Source: Pontibacter russatus (GTDB lineage: Bacteria > Bacteroidota > Bacteroidia > Cytophagales > Hymenobacteraceae). Taken from it: 64,000 bases of DNA. Under the pieces are notes generated by a model. The model had not been told where the DNA came from. It searched no databases and worked only from the letters and a program-made list of their open reading frames with translations. Where the stretch lies: assembly GCF_009931655.1 (NCBI RefSeq), contig NZ_CP047984.1:1364001-1428000 (forward strand), read 5' to 3'. Positions 29,701 to 37,380 of the stretch are shown one piece after another (the first letter of the stretch is position 1; each line of letters begins with the position of its first letter). Position numbers and translations under genes: made by a program.

Positions 29701-29852
29701 GAAACTATTTTCAACTGAGGGTTCTCAGTTGCATGGCCCGGTGTGGCGGCTATGCCCGCGCACATGGTAAAAGAAAGGAGGCTGGTGCAGAAGAAGCGCC
29801 CCTTTCCTTTTACGTACCTGCCATTTAACAAACCTGTAAAGTGGTGTTTCAT
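26748..29852 (-). CDS. SusC/RagA family TonB-dependent outer-membrane transporter
   Basis: Importer of 1034 residues. Signal region [18 protein letters not shown], carboxypeptidase-regulatory-like domain ([21 protein letters not shown]...[11 protein letters not shown], about 70-145), [20 protein letters not shown], plug ([53 protein letters not shown], about 180-285) and a barrel ending [22 protein letters not shown]...[10 protein letters not shown]. Residues 1-160 match SusC 2 closely; the rest does not. Co-transcribed with SusD 3 (33-base gap). A palindrome that could be a LacI-family site lies 37 bases before the start. Divergent from the GH76 and GH125 genes, so a mannan-oligosaccharide importer is the best guess. 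Confidence 0.96.
   Translation of the reverse strand: [1034 protein letters not shown]
29373..29852 (-). repeat. Shared SusC N-terminal module, copy B
   Basis: Residues 1-160 of SusC 3, partner of the segment at 20059-20538. Same orientation, about 9.3 kb apart; homologous recombination between them could delete or swap the genes in between. Confidence 0.7.
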
Positions 29853-29888
29853 ACGAGTGTTATACTTAGATTAGACAATAAGAACATA

Positions 29889-29902
29889 CTAAATCGTTTT
29901 AG
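29889..29902. promoter_or_regulatory. LacI-type operator candidate before SusC 3
   Basis: CTAAATCGTTTTAG: arms CTAAA and TTTAG around TCGT, with the central CG typical of LacI-family sites. Its arms equal those of a palindrome before the ROK gene (42658-42673). A LacI protein is encoded at 42935-43990. Binding is inferred. Confidence 0.45.
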
Positions 29903-30436
29903 CAAAAAAGCGCGATTTAAAAGTGAATGGTTGCTGTAATTCAATGAATTGCTCTGCTGATGCTGTCATGGGCTTTTGCGTGAAACAGGCTACCTGTCGG
30001 ACATTTAGCTTCTACCCGTTCGGGTCCACGGCTGTATCGGGTGAGTTCTGTGAGTACTCCTTGATGGGCCTGCCAGAAATTGTTGTGGCGCATCTATATG
30101 GCTAAAGTGTCTTTCTATCATTCTATGGCTCAAATTAAGCAATGGAATTTCATTCTGCAAAAGTTTTATCTATATATTTGCTCAGCAGGCAAGGGGCCTG
30201 CGCATCCACAGCGCGTGCCGGAAACCGCTCCGGAAACTGATGTCGAAACACAGGCAGAAGGAACCGCCAGCCAGAATACTGACTTTCACTGCCCTCATCA
30301 GGAAGCCCCGAATCCCGCTTTCTTATATATAAACTACTCCTGAGTGATGCCTTACACACCGCAAGAAGCGAATCGCGATAGAAAAGGAACCCTGAACCCA
30401 CACCCAAAACTAATACTTTCAATTCACAAGTCAACT
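29903..30436. other. Divergent control region, no gene
   Basis: About 530 bases between the divergent SusC 3 and GH76 genes. No protein-like frame on either strand; an open frame leading into the GH76 gene lacks a signal and is ignored. It contains a promoter-like element at 30173-30180 for GH76. Confidence 0.5.
30173..30180 (+). promoter_or_regulatory. Candidate -7 element for the GH76-GH125 genes
   Basis: TATATTTG, an exact TAnnTTTG match, about 255 bases before the GH76 start. No clear -33 motif. It would give a long leader of about 250 bases. Confidence 0.3.
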
Positions 30437-31597
30437 ATGCACAAAACAAAACGACTCCTCTACGCCCTGCTGCTTGCCTCCGGCCCGCTCCTCGCTTCCT
30501 GCGAAAGCGCCAGCCCGGTAAGTAACAACCAGGATACTTCGCCCCCGCAGGATGAGCTGGCAAATTGGGCAGAAGCAGCGGACAAGGCGCAGGCATCGCT
30601 TGTCACCCATTTCTGGTCGCCTAACCTGGGCTACTTCCAAAAAACGAATACCGGCGACACGGCTTTCAACTACTGGTGGCAGGCGCATGCGCTCGACGCC
30701 CTCTGCGACGCCTACAGCCGCACGAAGGATGAGAAGTACCTGACGCTGATGAGCGAGCTGCTCGAGGGGGTGAGGAAAACGAACGGAGGCACGTTCAGCA
30801 ACAACTACTACGACGACATGGAGTGGATGGCGCTGGCCTGCCTGCGAGCTTACGACCTCACGAAAGACGAGAAATACAAGGCCACGGCGGAGGTGCTCTG
30901 GGAGGATATAAAGACCGGCTGGAGCGATTTCATGGGAGGCGGCATCAGCTGGAAAAAAGACCAGCGCGACTACAAAAACACCCCCGCCAATGCCCCCGCC
31001 AGCATCCTGGCGTCGCGGCTGTACCAGCTCAACGGTGACGAGAAGAATCTGGCCTGGGCCAAAAAGATATATGACTGGCAAAAGGAGAACCTGGTGGACC
31101 CCACCACCGGCCTGGTGTGGGACGGCAAGAACCGGGAAGGAAACAACCAGATTGACAAGGACTGGCTCTTCACCTATTGCCAGGGCGTGTATATAGGAGC
31201 CGCATTGGAGCTGTACCAAATCACAGGCGAGCAGGCTTACCTGGACGAGGCTACCCGCACGGCAGACTATGTGCTGAACAGCCCCCATTTTACTGAGAAC
31301 GGCGTGCTGAGAGAACGGGGCGGCGGAGACGGCGGCCTTTTCAAAGGCATATTGGTGCGCTACCTCACCGAGCTGGCCCTTGAAGAAGATGTGAGTGAGG
31401 AAAAGCGCAACGCCTATATAGCCTTCCTCGAGAAGAACGGGGAAACGCTTTGGGAAAGCGGCACGAGCAAGCCCGCCATCCTTTTCAGCTCTGACTGGGA
31501 CACCCTTCCGAAAGGCGCGGTGGAGAGCTCCACACAATTAAGCGGTGTCATGCTGCTCGAGTCGCTGGCCAGGCTCGACAGTCTGGAATTGCTGTAG
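30437..31597 (+). CDS. GH76 family endo-alpha-1,6-mannanase, lipoprotein
   Basis: About 386 residues. The ATG at 30437 (MHKTKRLLYALLLASGPLLASC) gives a lipoprotein signal; the 31-codon longer frame is not likely. The mature protein is an (alpha/alpha)6 GH76 domain from about residue 40 to the end. It includes FWSPNLGYFQKTNTGDTAFNYWWQAHALDAL, NNYYDDMEWMALACLRAYDLT with the adjacent Asp126-Asp127 pair that is the catalytic signature of GH76, and GLVWDGKNREGNNQIDKDWLFTYCQGVYIGAALELYQ. Such enzymes cut the alpha-1,6-mannan backbone, as in yeast cell wall. First of two genes with GH125 219 bases downstream; divergent from SusC/SusD 3. Together they make a compact backbone-degrading set. Confidence 0.95.
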   Translation: MHKTKRLLYALLLASGPLLASCESASPVSNNQDTSPPQDELANWAEAADKAQASLVTHFWSPNLGYFQKTNTGDTAFNYWWQAHALDALCDAYSRTKDEKYLTLMSELLEGVRKTNGGTFSNNYYDDMEWMALACLRAYDLTKDEKYKATAEVLWEDIKTGWSDFMGGGISWKKDQRDYKNTPANAPASILASRLYQLNGDEKNLAWAKKIYDWQKENLVDPTTGLVWDGKNREGNNQIDKDWLFTYCQGVYIGAALELYQITGEQAYLDEATRTADYVLNSPHFTENGVLRERGGGDGGLFKGILVRYLTELALEEDVSEEKRNAYIAFLEKNGETLWESGTSKPAILFSSDWDTLPKGAVESSTQLSGVMLLESLARLDSLELL

Positions 31598-31816
31598 TAT
31601 ATTCGAACCGCATATACTGGCCACGCCATTGAGGCAGAAGCATTTTATATATAAATAAAAGGACACAAGACTTTGGTTTGTCTCAAACCTGCTTTCAATA
31701 ATTTAAAATGCGTGGTGCTTTTATGGATAGCGCAAATAAATTTTCCCCGGGCACTTTACCTAAATTCAACCAAATACCCCTAACTCAGCCATCGGTAAGG
31801 TGGCAACTGATTACAC

Positions 31817-33232
31817 ATGAACAGGAGAACCTTTTTACAGAACACGGCCCTGCTGAGCGCAGGCGTTTACCTGAGTCCGCTTACAGCAGCAGCCGCTGCA
31901 GATTTCCCCACAGTACGCCTGCCCGAAGCCAAGCGCAACTTCCGGAGCAAATCGGTGGAGAAGGCCATCACTGAATTCAAGAAGAACGTGAAGGACAAGG
32001 AGCTGACGTGGCTTTTTGAGAACTGCTTCCCCAACACCCTCGACACCACCGTTACCTACCAGCTGAAAGACGGCGAGCCCGACACCTACGTCATCACCGG
32101 CGATATTGACGCGATGTGGCTGCGCGACAGCTCGGCACAGGTGTGGCCTTACCTCCATTTTATCAAAAAGGACGAGCCGCTGCGCCAACTGGTGGCGGGC
32201 GTCATCAACCGCCAGACCTACAGCATCCTGCGCGACCCCTATGCCAACGCCTTTTACAACGACGAGACGAAAGTAGGCGAGTGGAGTACCGACCTGACCG
32301 ATATGCAGCCGGGCATCCACGAACGCAAGTGGGAAATTGACTCCCTCTGCTACCCTATCCGGCTGGCGCACGAATACTGGAAAATCACCGGCGACACCAA
32401 GCCCTTTGATGCGCAGTGGCAGCAGGCGATTCAGGCGACGCTGAAAACGTTTAAAGAGCAGCAGCGCAAAGACAGCCTGGGGCCCTACAAGTTTCAGCGG
32501 GAGACGGCCTGGGCCACGGACGGCATCCCGATGAGTGGCTACGGCTACCCGGTGAAGCCCGTCGGGCTGATTTGCTCTATGTTCCGGCCAAGCGACGACG
32601 CGACCATCTACCCGTTCCTCATCCCCTCTAACTTTTTTGCCGTGGTGAGCCTGCGGCAGGCAGCCGATATGATGAAGGCCATCGCGAAGGACACGAAAAC
32701 AGCAGGCGAGCTGACGGCGCTGGCCGATGAAGTGGAGAAAGCCCTGCAGGCGCACGCCACAGTGGACCACCCGCAGTTCGGGAAGGTGTATGCCTACGAA
32801 GTGAACGGCTTCGGCAGCTACAACCTGATGGACGACGCCAACGTGCCCAGCCTGCTGTCGCTGCCCTACCTGGGTGCCGTGAAGGCAACCGACCCAGTAT
32901 ATATAAACACGCGCAAAATGCTGCTCTCCGAGAACAACCCGTTCTTCTTCAAAGGCAAGTACGGCGAAGGCATCGGCGGGCCACATATAGGCTTGGACAT
33001 GATCTGGCCGATGAGCATCGCGATGCGCGGCCTGACCAGCACGGACCCTCAGGAAATCAAAGACTGTATTGCGATGCTGAAGAACACGCACGGCGACACG
33101 GGTTTCATGCACGAGTCCTTCCACAAGGACGACCCGAAGAAATTCACCCGCGCCTGGTTTGCCTGGGCCAACACTCTCTTCGGCGAGTTTCTTTGGAAGA
33201 CCTACGAGGAGCAGCCGAAGCTCCTCGCTTAG
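31817..33232 (+). CDS. GH125 family exo-alpha-1,6-mannosidase
   Basis: 471 residues. Begins MNRRTFLQNTALLSAG...PLTAAAAA, a twin-arginine-like signal, so export by Tat is possible. GH125 blocks seen are TYVITGDIDAMWLRDSSAQVWPYL (about 90-113), GIHERKWEIDSLCYPIRLAHEYWK, ETAWATDGIPMSGYGYPVKP, CSMFRPSDDATIYPFLIPSNFFAV (Asp260/261, probable general acid region) and DTGFMHESFHKDDPKKFTRAWFAWANTLFGEF (Glu433, probable base). The family releases single mannoses from alpha-1,6-linked oligosaccharides, so it completes the work of the GH76 enzyme. Length is normal. Several internal TATATA words mark it as native in composition. Confidence 0.95.
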   Translation: MNRRTFLQNTALLSAGVYLSPLTAAAAADFPTVRLPEAKRNFRSKSVEKAITEFKKNVKDKELTWLFENCFPNTLDTTVTYQLKDGEPDTYVITGDIDAMWLRDSSAQVWPYLHFIKKDEPLRQLVAGVINRQTYSILRDPYANAFYNDETKVGEWSTDLTDMQPGIHERKWEIDSLCYPIRLAHEYWKITGDTKPFDAQWQQAIQATLKTFKEQQRKDSLGPYKFQRETAWATDGIPMSGYGYPVKPVGLICSMFRPSDDATIYPFLIPSNFFAVVSLRQAADMMKAIAKDTKTAGELTALADEVEKALQAHATVDHPQFGKVYAYEVNGFGSYNLMDDANVPSLLSLPYLGAVKATDPVYINTRKMLLSENNPFFFKGKYGEGIGGPHIGLDMIWPMSIAMRGLTSTDPQEIKDCIAMLKNTHGDTGFMHESFHKDDPKKFTRAWFAWANTLFGEFLWKTYEEQPKLLA

Positions 33233-33257
33233 CCATTATAGACGCGAGAGTACAACT

Positions 33258-33279
33258 CCCCTCCTTGGATAAGGAGGGG
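33258..33279. repeat. REP-like short palindrome
   Basis: CCCCTCCTT-GGAT-AAGGAGGGG followed by CAGGGGTGGTTGG. This resembles an interspersed palindromic sequence often seen between Bacteroidota genes. Only one copy in the window. Confidence 0.4.
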
Positions 33280-33348
33280 CAGGGGTGGTTGGATGGATAA
33301 GCAAAATCCATTTGATAGTAGTATAAGAGGTAAGTTATATAAAGTAAC

Positions 33349-33386
33349 AAGGGCGCTGCATCAGACTAATCCGATGCAGCGCCCTT
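33349..33386. terminator. Bidirectional terminator between convergent genes
   Basis: AAGGGCGCTGCATC (33349-33362) and GATGCAGCGCCCTT (33373-33386) make a perfect 14-bp stem with a 10-base loop, between the GH125 stop and the GH43 stop. A and T runs flank only weakly. Confidence 0.7.
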
Positions 33387-33446
33387 ATTATATAGGATAT
33401 GCAATGACCTCATCAACTATCACACATACCGGCAATAGCAAATCAG

Positions 33447-34463
33447 CTATTTTACCTTCAGTTTCGGCACGCCTTCAAACGTGATCTTGACAGGCTTTAT
33501 ATGGCCGTTCGCATCAAACTCCATCTTGTCGATGCAGGTGACGCGGTGGTTGGCGGCAGTCTCGCCGAGGGGCCTTCTGTGATAGACAATGAACCACTTG
33601 TCTTTCGCGGCATTGTGTATCACAGAGTGGTGGCCCGCACCGGTCGCCACCTTCGGGTCCTGCTTCAGGATGGTGTCCACGCGCTTAAACGGTCCCATCG
33701 GCGAGTCGGAGATGGCGTAAGCCACCTGGTAATTCGGGCCGCCCCAGCCGCCTTCCGACCACATAAAGTAGTATTTCCCGTCTTTCCTGAACATGAATGG
33801 CCCTTCCACATAGCCTTCCGGCGTTACCTCTTTAAAAGTGGTGCCGTCCTCAAAGGGCACAAACCCCGTAAAGTCGTCGTTGAGCTTGGCGATGTTGCAG
33901 TGCCGCCAGCCGCCATATATCAGGTAGTGCTGCCCGTCCTCGTCCCTGAAAACGAACTGGTCGATGGGTTGCGCCCCGTTATGGAATTTATCTACCAGCG
34001 GCTTGCCCAGATGGTCTTTGAAGGGCCCGGCGGGGTTATCGGCCACGGCCACACCAATGCCTCCCAACGCCCTGTCGCTCTGGATGTCGTTGGCTCCGAA
34101 AAACAGGTAGTATTTTTTGTCCTTTTCAATGATAGAGGGAGCCCACATGGCCGAGTCTGCCCACCCGATGCTGGCGGTGTCAATGATGCGGCTGTGCTTC
34201 GTCCAGTTCACCAGGTCGGGCGATGAGAAGGCATCCATGAACACCTGCTCCTCATAGGGTGCAGAGTACGTGGGGTATATCCAGTACTCGTTCCCGAAAA
34301 TGATGCCCTCCGGGTCGGCGTACCAGCCCGGGAACACCGGGTTGCCGGAGGTTTTGCCGTTGGCTGGCTTTGCCGCAGCAGACTTTTTAGCGTCGCTTTT
34401 CCCCTGGGCAGACACCTGCAGCACGGTGCCGAGCAGGAAGCATATAATCAGTAATATTCTCAT
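33447..34463 (-). CDS. GH43-type family glycosidase
   Basis: Secreted five-bladed beta-propeller glycosidase of 338 residues with signal MRILLIICFLLGTVLQVSAQ and a short Lys/Ala-rich linker. The family triad is visible: YADPEGI (general base Asp), PIDQFVFRDEDGQHYLIYGG (Asp that tunes the acid) and GYVEGPFMFRKDGKYYFMWSEG (general acid Glu). GH43 enzymes mostly release alpha-L-arabinose or beta-D-xylose, but some subfamilies act on galactans, so the substrate is open. It follows a DUF1080 gene with a 9-base gap, forming a two-gene unit after a terminator at 35294-35346. Why an arabinose/xylose-type enzyme sits in a mannosidase locus is unclear. Confidence 0.9.
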   Translation of the reverse strand: MRILLIICFLLGTVLQVSAQGKSDAKKSAAAKPANGKTSGNPVFPGWYADPEGIIFGNEYWIYPTYSAPYEEQVFMDAFSSPDLVNWTKHSRIIDTASIGWADSAMWAPSIIEKDKKYYLFFGANDIQSDRALGGIGVAVADNPAGPFKDHLGKPLVDKFHNGAQPIDQFVFRDEDGQHYLIYGGWRHCNIAKLNDDFTGFVPFEDGTTFKEVTPEGYVEGPFMFRKDGKYYFMWSEGGWGGPNYQVAYAISDSPMGPFKRVDTILKQDPKVATGAGHHSVIHNAAKDKWFIVYHRRPLGETAANHRVTCIDKMEFDANGHIKPVKITFEGVPKLKVK

Positions 34464-34472
34464 GCCTGTTGC

Positions 34473-35207
34473 TTAAAGAGGTCTGATTTTGATGTTCTTG
34501 AACCACACCTTGTCGCCGTGGTCCTGCAGCGCAATGTGCCCGCTCTTGTAGCGGCCGTAGTCGGGCATGCTGGCAAACTTGCTGCCCTGCACCAGACTTT
34601 CCCATTCCGGGCTCCAGAGGGTGTACTCCACCACTTTCTTTCCGTTCAGGTACTGCTCCACGTTTCCGTCCTTCACTACCAGGCGCACGGTGTTGTACTC
34701 GCCTGCGGGCTTCACGGCGGGCTCTGACAACGGATGCAGGTCATAGTTGGTGCCTGCCTTGCGGTTGCCGTTCTGGCCTTGTTTTGCATCGGGGTGTCGC
34801 TCATCGTCAATAATCTGCACCTCGGGGCCTGACTGAAAGGTGTACCTGAATTTAGGATCTTCCGACACATTAAAGAAAATGCCGCTGTTGCCGCCCTCGG
34901 ATATCTTCCAGTCCAGCATCAGTTCAAAGTTCTTGTACTCGTTGCGGGTAACAATATCGCCCCCTCCCTCACCGGCGAGCACGATGGCCCCGTCTTCAAC
35001 CTGCCAGGCCGCCGGTACTTCCTCTTTCTTGAAACCTTTCCACTGCGCCATGTTCTCGCCGTCGAACAGCAGCACCCAGCCGTCGGCTTTTTCTTTCTTC
35101 GATAAGGTGTTGTCGGCTTTGGCAGAGCTGCCGCCAGGCGCAGAGGCACAGGCGTAGGCCATAAAGGCGGTGGCAACCAATGCCAGCAGGATATATGTTT
35201 TTCTCAT
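34473..35207 (-). CDS. DUF1080 (3-keto-disaccharide hydrolase family) protein
   Basis: 244 residues, exported; the N-terminus MRKTYILLALVATAFMAYAC suggests a lipoprotein, though Tyr before the Cys is unusual. The rest is one concanavalin-like DUF1080 domain: GWVLLFDGENMAQWKG, FELMLDWKISEGGNSGIFFNVSED, GPEVQIIDDERHPDA, AGTNYDLHP, AGEYNTVRLVVKDGNVEQYLNGKKVVEY, GHIALQDHGDKVWFKNIKIRPL. The family is annotated as 3-keto-disaccharide hydrolase and works in some bacteria on oxidised (3-keto) glycosides. A second member lies 2.2 kb upstream with a cytochrome-bearing protein between. It is likely co-transcribed with the GH43 gene. Actual substrate unknown. Confidence 0.9.
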   Translation of the reverse strand: MRKTYILLALVATAFMAYACASAPGGSSAKADNTLSKKEKADGWVLLFDGENMAQWKGFKKEEVPAAWQVEDGAIVLAGEGGGDIVTRNEYKNFELMLDWKISEGGNSGIFFNVSEDPKFRYTFQSGPEVQIIDDERHPDAKQGQNGNRKAGTNYDLHPLSEPAVKPAGEYNTVRLVVKDGNVEQYLNGKKVVEYTLWSPEWESLVQGSKFASMPDYGRYKSGHIALQDHGDKVWFKNIKIRPL

Positions 35208-35293
35208 ATGCGTTGATTTTTGGTGGATTCACGTGGTGAATCTGATGGATGTTGTATATGGTTGGGCGGCTGACAAAAATCGGCCACAAAAAA

Positions 35294-35346
35294 TATAGTA
35301 TATGCTCCCCCTGCTTCAGAAGGAACATATACTATAGGTATAAACG
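35294..35346 (-). terminator. Intrinsic terminator after the propeller-cytochrome gene
   Basis: TATAGTATATG (35294-35304) pairs with CATATACTATA (35336-35346), extended by TCC/GGA after one mismatch, and is followed on the minus strand by TTTTTTG. It lies 22 bases past the stop at 35368 and would separate GH43/DUF1080 from the upstream genes. Confidence 0.7.
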
Positions 35347-35367
35347 CCGTCTGGCGGGCTGCCCTGC

Positions 35368-37362
35368 TTATTTAGCGGCAGGGGCAAGCGAATTGATCCA
35401 GCGGGCAATCTTGAGCGCGTCCTCCTTGGGCACCTGCGGCATCGGGGGCATCTCAGTGGCATAGTCGGGCCAGTTCTTCGGCTCCGGGTTGTGAATCAGC
35501 TCCACAATGCGCTCTGGTGTATAGCCGCGCTTGGCCACGTCCACGTAAGCGGGCCCCACCTGTCTCTTGTCGGGGTTGTGGCAGGCCAGGCAGGTGTACT
35601 TCGCCAGCAGGCCCTTTACTTCGTCGTAGGTAGGCGCGGCAGTTTTCGCCGCTGTTTTTTTGGCCGCTGGCTTCGCGGCGGCGCTCGCTTTGGCAGCAGC
35701 CTTTTGAGTTGATGCGCCCGCAGTAGCTTTCGCTTTGGACGAAGCGGCATTTTTGGTGCTCAGTTCGCTCAGCGACAGCTTCTCGCCCTTCGGGATGTTA
35801 TTCAGCGTGTAGTAGGCAGTCGGATGCACCAGCGAGTGAGAGTTATCACGCTCCCGCACGCCGCTCAGGGTGATGTTGTGGATATAGTAAGGGCGCAGGT
35901 TGTCCACCACGATGCGGGCTCTCATGCCATCCTCCGACACCTTCACGCCTTTGACCGGGTTCTCCTCCGTGTTCACGGGCGGGCTTCCGTATACCGGGTG
36001 GTACTTATATATGAAGCTCGTTACGGAATAAGAAGAGACATCCTCCGCCGTCTTTTTATCCACGGGCTTGGTGAACTCGATCTCGAAACCGTCGGGCATG
36101 GCACGCACGGCGCGCATCTCGAAAGGTGTTCTGCCATTCCAAACCAGGCGCTGCAGGCCATAGTTGGCATCGCCTGCCGAGCCCCAGCCACGGTTCGTCT
36201 CCCCTACGAACAGGGAGCCATCCTGTGCCCAGGCCATGCGAAGCACGCCTGACTGAAAGCCGGTGCGGAACAGGAAGGCCGCGCCCTGATATTCGCCATT
36301 CACCTTCTCCAGGAACACCCGCGAGATAAGGCTCATGCCCTGATCACCTATAAGCACCTGTCCGCCAAACGGACCGAAATTGTCTTCCGGAATCTTTACA
36401 GGCTCTGAGTTAGAGATACCCAGGATGCCGTGCGGCAGCCACACCGCAGGGGTGCGCAGTTCCGGGAAAAATTTCTTCATTTCATACAAGGACACAAATT
36501 CCTCGTCCACCACATTCTCAGGCTTGATGTAGCGCCCGTTCTCGTCTTTTACCTGCCTTGGGTCCACTTTGGCATACAGCTCCTCTGTCTTCAGTTTCAC
36601 AGGCGAGTTGGGCATATCTGTCCAGCGCAGGCCGGCAGGATGCCCTGTAAATGAGCCTTTCGGTACGTGCCAGAGCCCGCCGGAGCCCATCCAGTCTCCC
36701 TGGTTGTCGGTGTAGAAGAACTCTCCGTCAATGATACCAGGACCCGCCGGAGAGCGCATGCCTGTGGCCCAGGGCTGCATCTTTCCGTCTTCGCTGATTT
36801 TCATCGTCCAGCCGCGCCACGGCACCCGGCTTTCCCCGCGCCACCATTCCTCGTCGCCGAAGGCCACGTTGCCGGTCACGAAGAAGTCTCCGTCTGGCGC
36901 TATCTTCGGTCCAAAGCTGTACTCGTGGTAATGCCCGGAAATAGGCCAGGCATAAACAGTCTTGTACTTGTCGGCTTTGCCGTCCATGTCGGTGTCCACC
37001 AGTTTGGTCAGCTCGCCGCGCTGGGCAGCATACAGGCCGCCGTCTTTGTAGGCCAGCCCCAGTATCTCGTGCAGCCCGGATGCAAACTTCCGGAAATAAG
37101 GTCGCTCGCTCGTGGGGTTCTCCACGATATAGACATCCCCGCGCCGCGTGGAAACCCCGAGGTCGCCGGAGGGAAGCACGGTGAGGCCGCCCACCTCCAG
37201 CATGGCCCCTTCCGGTGAGCTCACGTTCATTATCCTGAAGTAATCCTCTTCCATAGGCGATTCCTGGGCCACGGCGGAGGCACTGAAACCCGTTACGGAG
37301 GCCGCTGTCAGCAGGAAGCTGAGCGCGGCATGGCGGTATGATTTTCTATGCGTATATTTCAT
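35368..37362 (-). CDS. Secreted beta-propeller protein with C-terminal cytochrome c
   Basis: 664 residues with a signal peptide (LSFLLTAASVTGFSASAVAQ). The main body (about 35-520) is a sorbosone/glucose-dehydrogenase-like propeller with GGLTVLPSGDLGVSTRRGDVYIVEN, LHEILGLAYKDGGLYAAQRGELTKLVDTDMDGKADKY and GMRSPAGPGIIDGEFFYTDNQGDWMGSGGLWHVP. An Ala/Lys-rich linker of about 45 residues follows (about 540-580), then a cytochrome c with haem motif CLACH (Cys591-His595) and a probable Met ligand in EMPPMPQ. It could oxidise a sugar and pass electrons to the haem, or only bind one. No PQQ ligand set could be confirmed. It starts 18 bases after the DUF1080-PA14 gene, implying shared expression. Annotators often call such proteins heme-binding or PQQ-dependent sugar dehydrogenase. 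Confidence 0.85.
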   Translation of the reverse strand: MKYTHRKSYRHAALSFLLTAASVTGFSASAVAQESPMEEDYFRIMNVSSPEGAMLEVGGLTVLPSGDLGVSTRRGDVYIVENPTSERPYFRKFASGLHEILGLAYKDGGLYAAQRGELTKLVDTDMDGKADKYKTVYAWPISGHYHEYSFGPKIAPDGDFFVTGNVAFGDEEWWRGESRVPWRGWTMKISEDGKMQPWATGMRSPAGPGIIDGEFFYTDNQGDWMGSGGLWHVPKGSFTGHPAGLRWTDMPNSPVKLKTEELYAKVDPRQVKDENGRYIKPENVVDEEFVSLYEMKKFFPELRTPAVWLPHGILGISNSEPVKIPEDNFGPFGGQVLIGDQGMSLISRVFLEKVNGEYQGAAFLFRTGFQSGVLRMAWAQDGSLFVGETNRGWGSAGDANYGLQRLVWNGRTPFEMRAVRAMPDGFEIEFTKPVDKKTAEDVSSYSVTSFIYKYHPVYGSPPVNTEENPVKGVKVSEDGMRARIVVDNLRPYYIHNITLSGVRERDNSHSLVHPTAYYTLNNIPKGEKLSLSELSTKNAASSKAKATAGASTQKAAAKASAAAKPAAKKTAAKTAAPTYDEVKGLLAKYTCLACHNPDKRQVGPAYVDVAKRGYTPERIVELIHNPEPKNWPDYATEMPPMPQVPKEDALKIARWINSLAPAAK

Positions 37363-37380
37363 ATTAAGATTCGTCTGTTG

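Noticed and set aside
31835-33124. 429-residue minus-strand open frame
   Set aside because: Antisense to GH125, whose catalytic motifs are clear.
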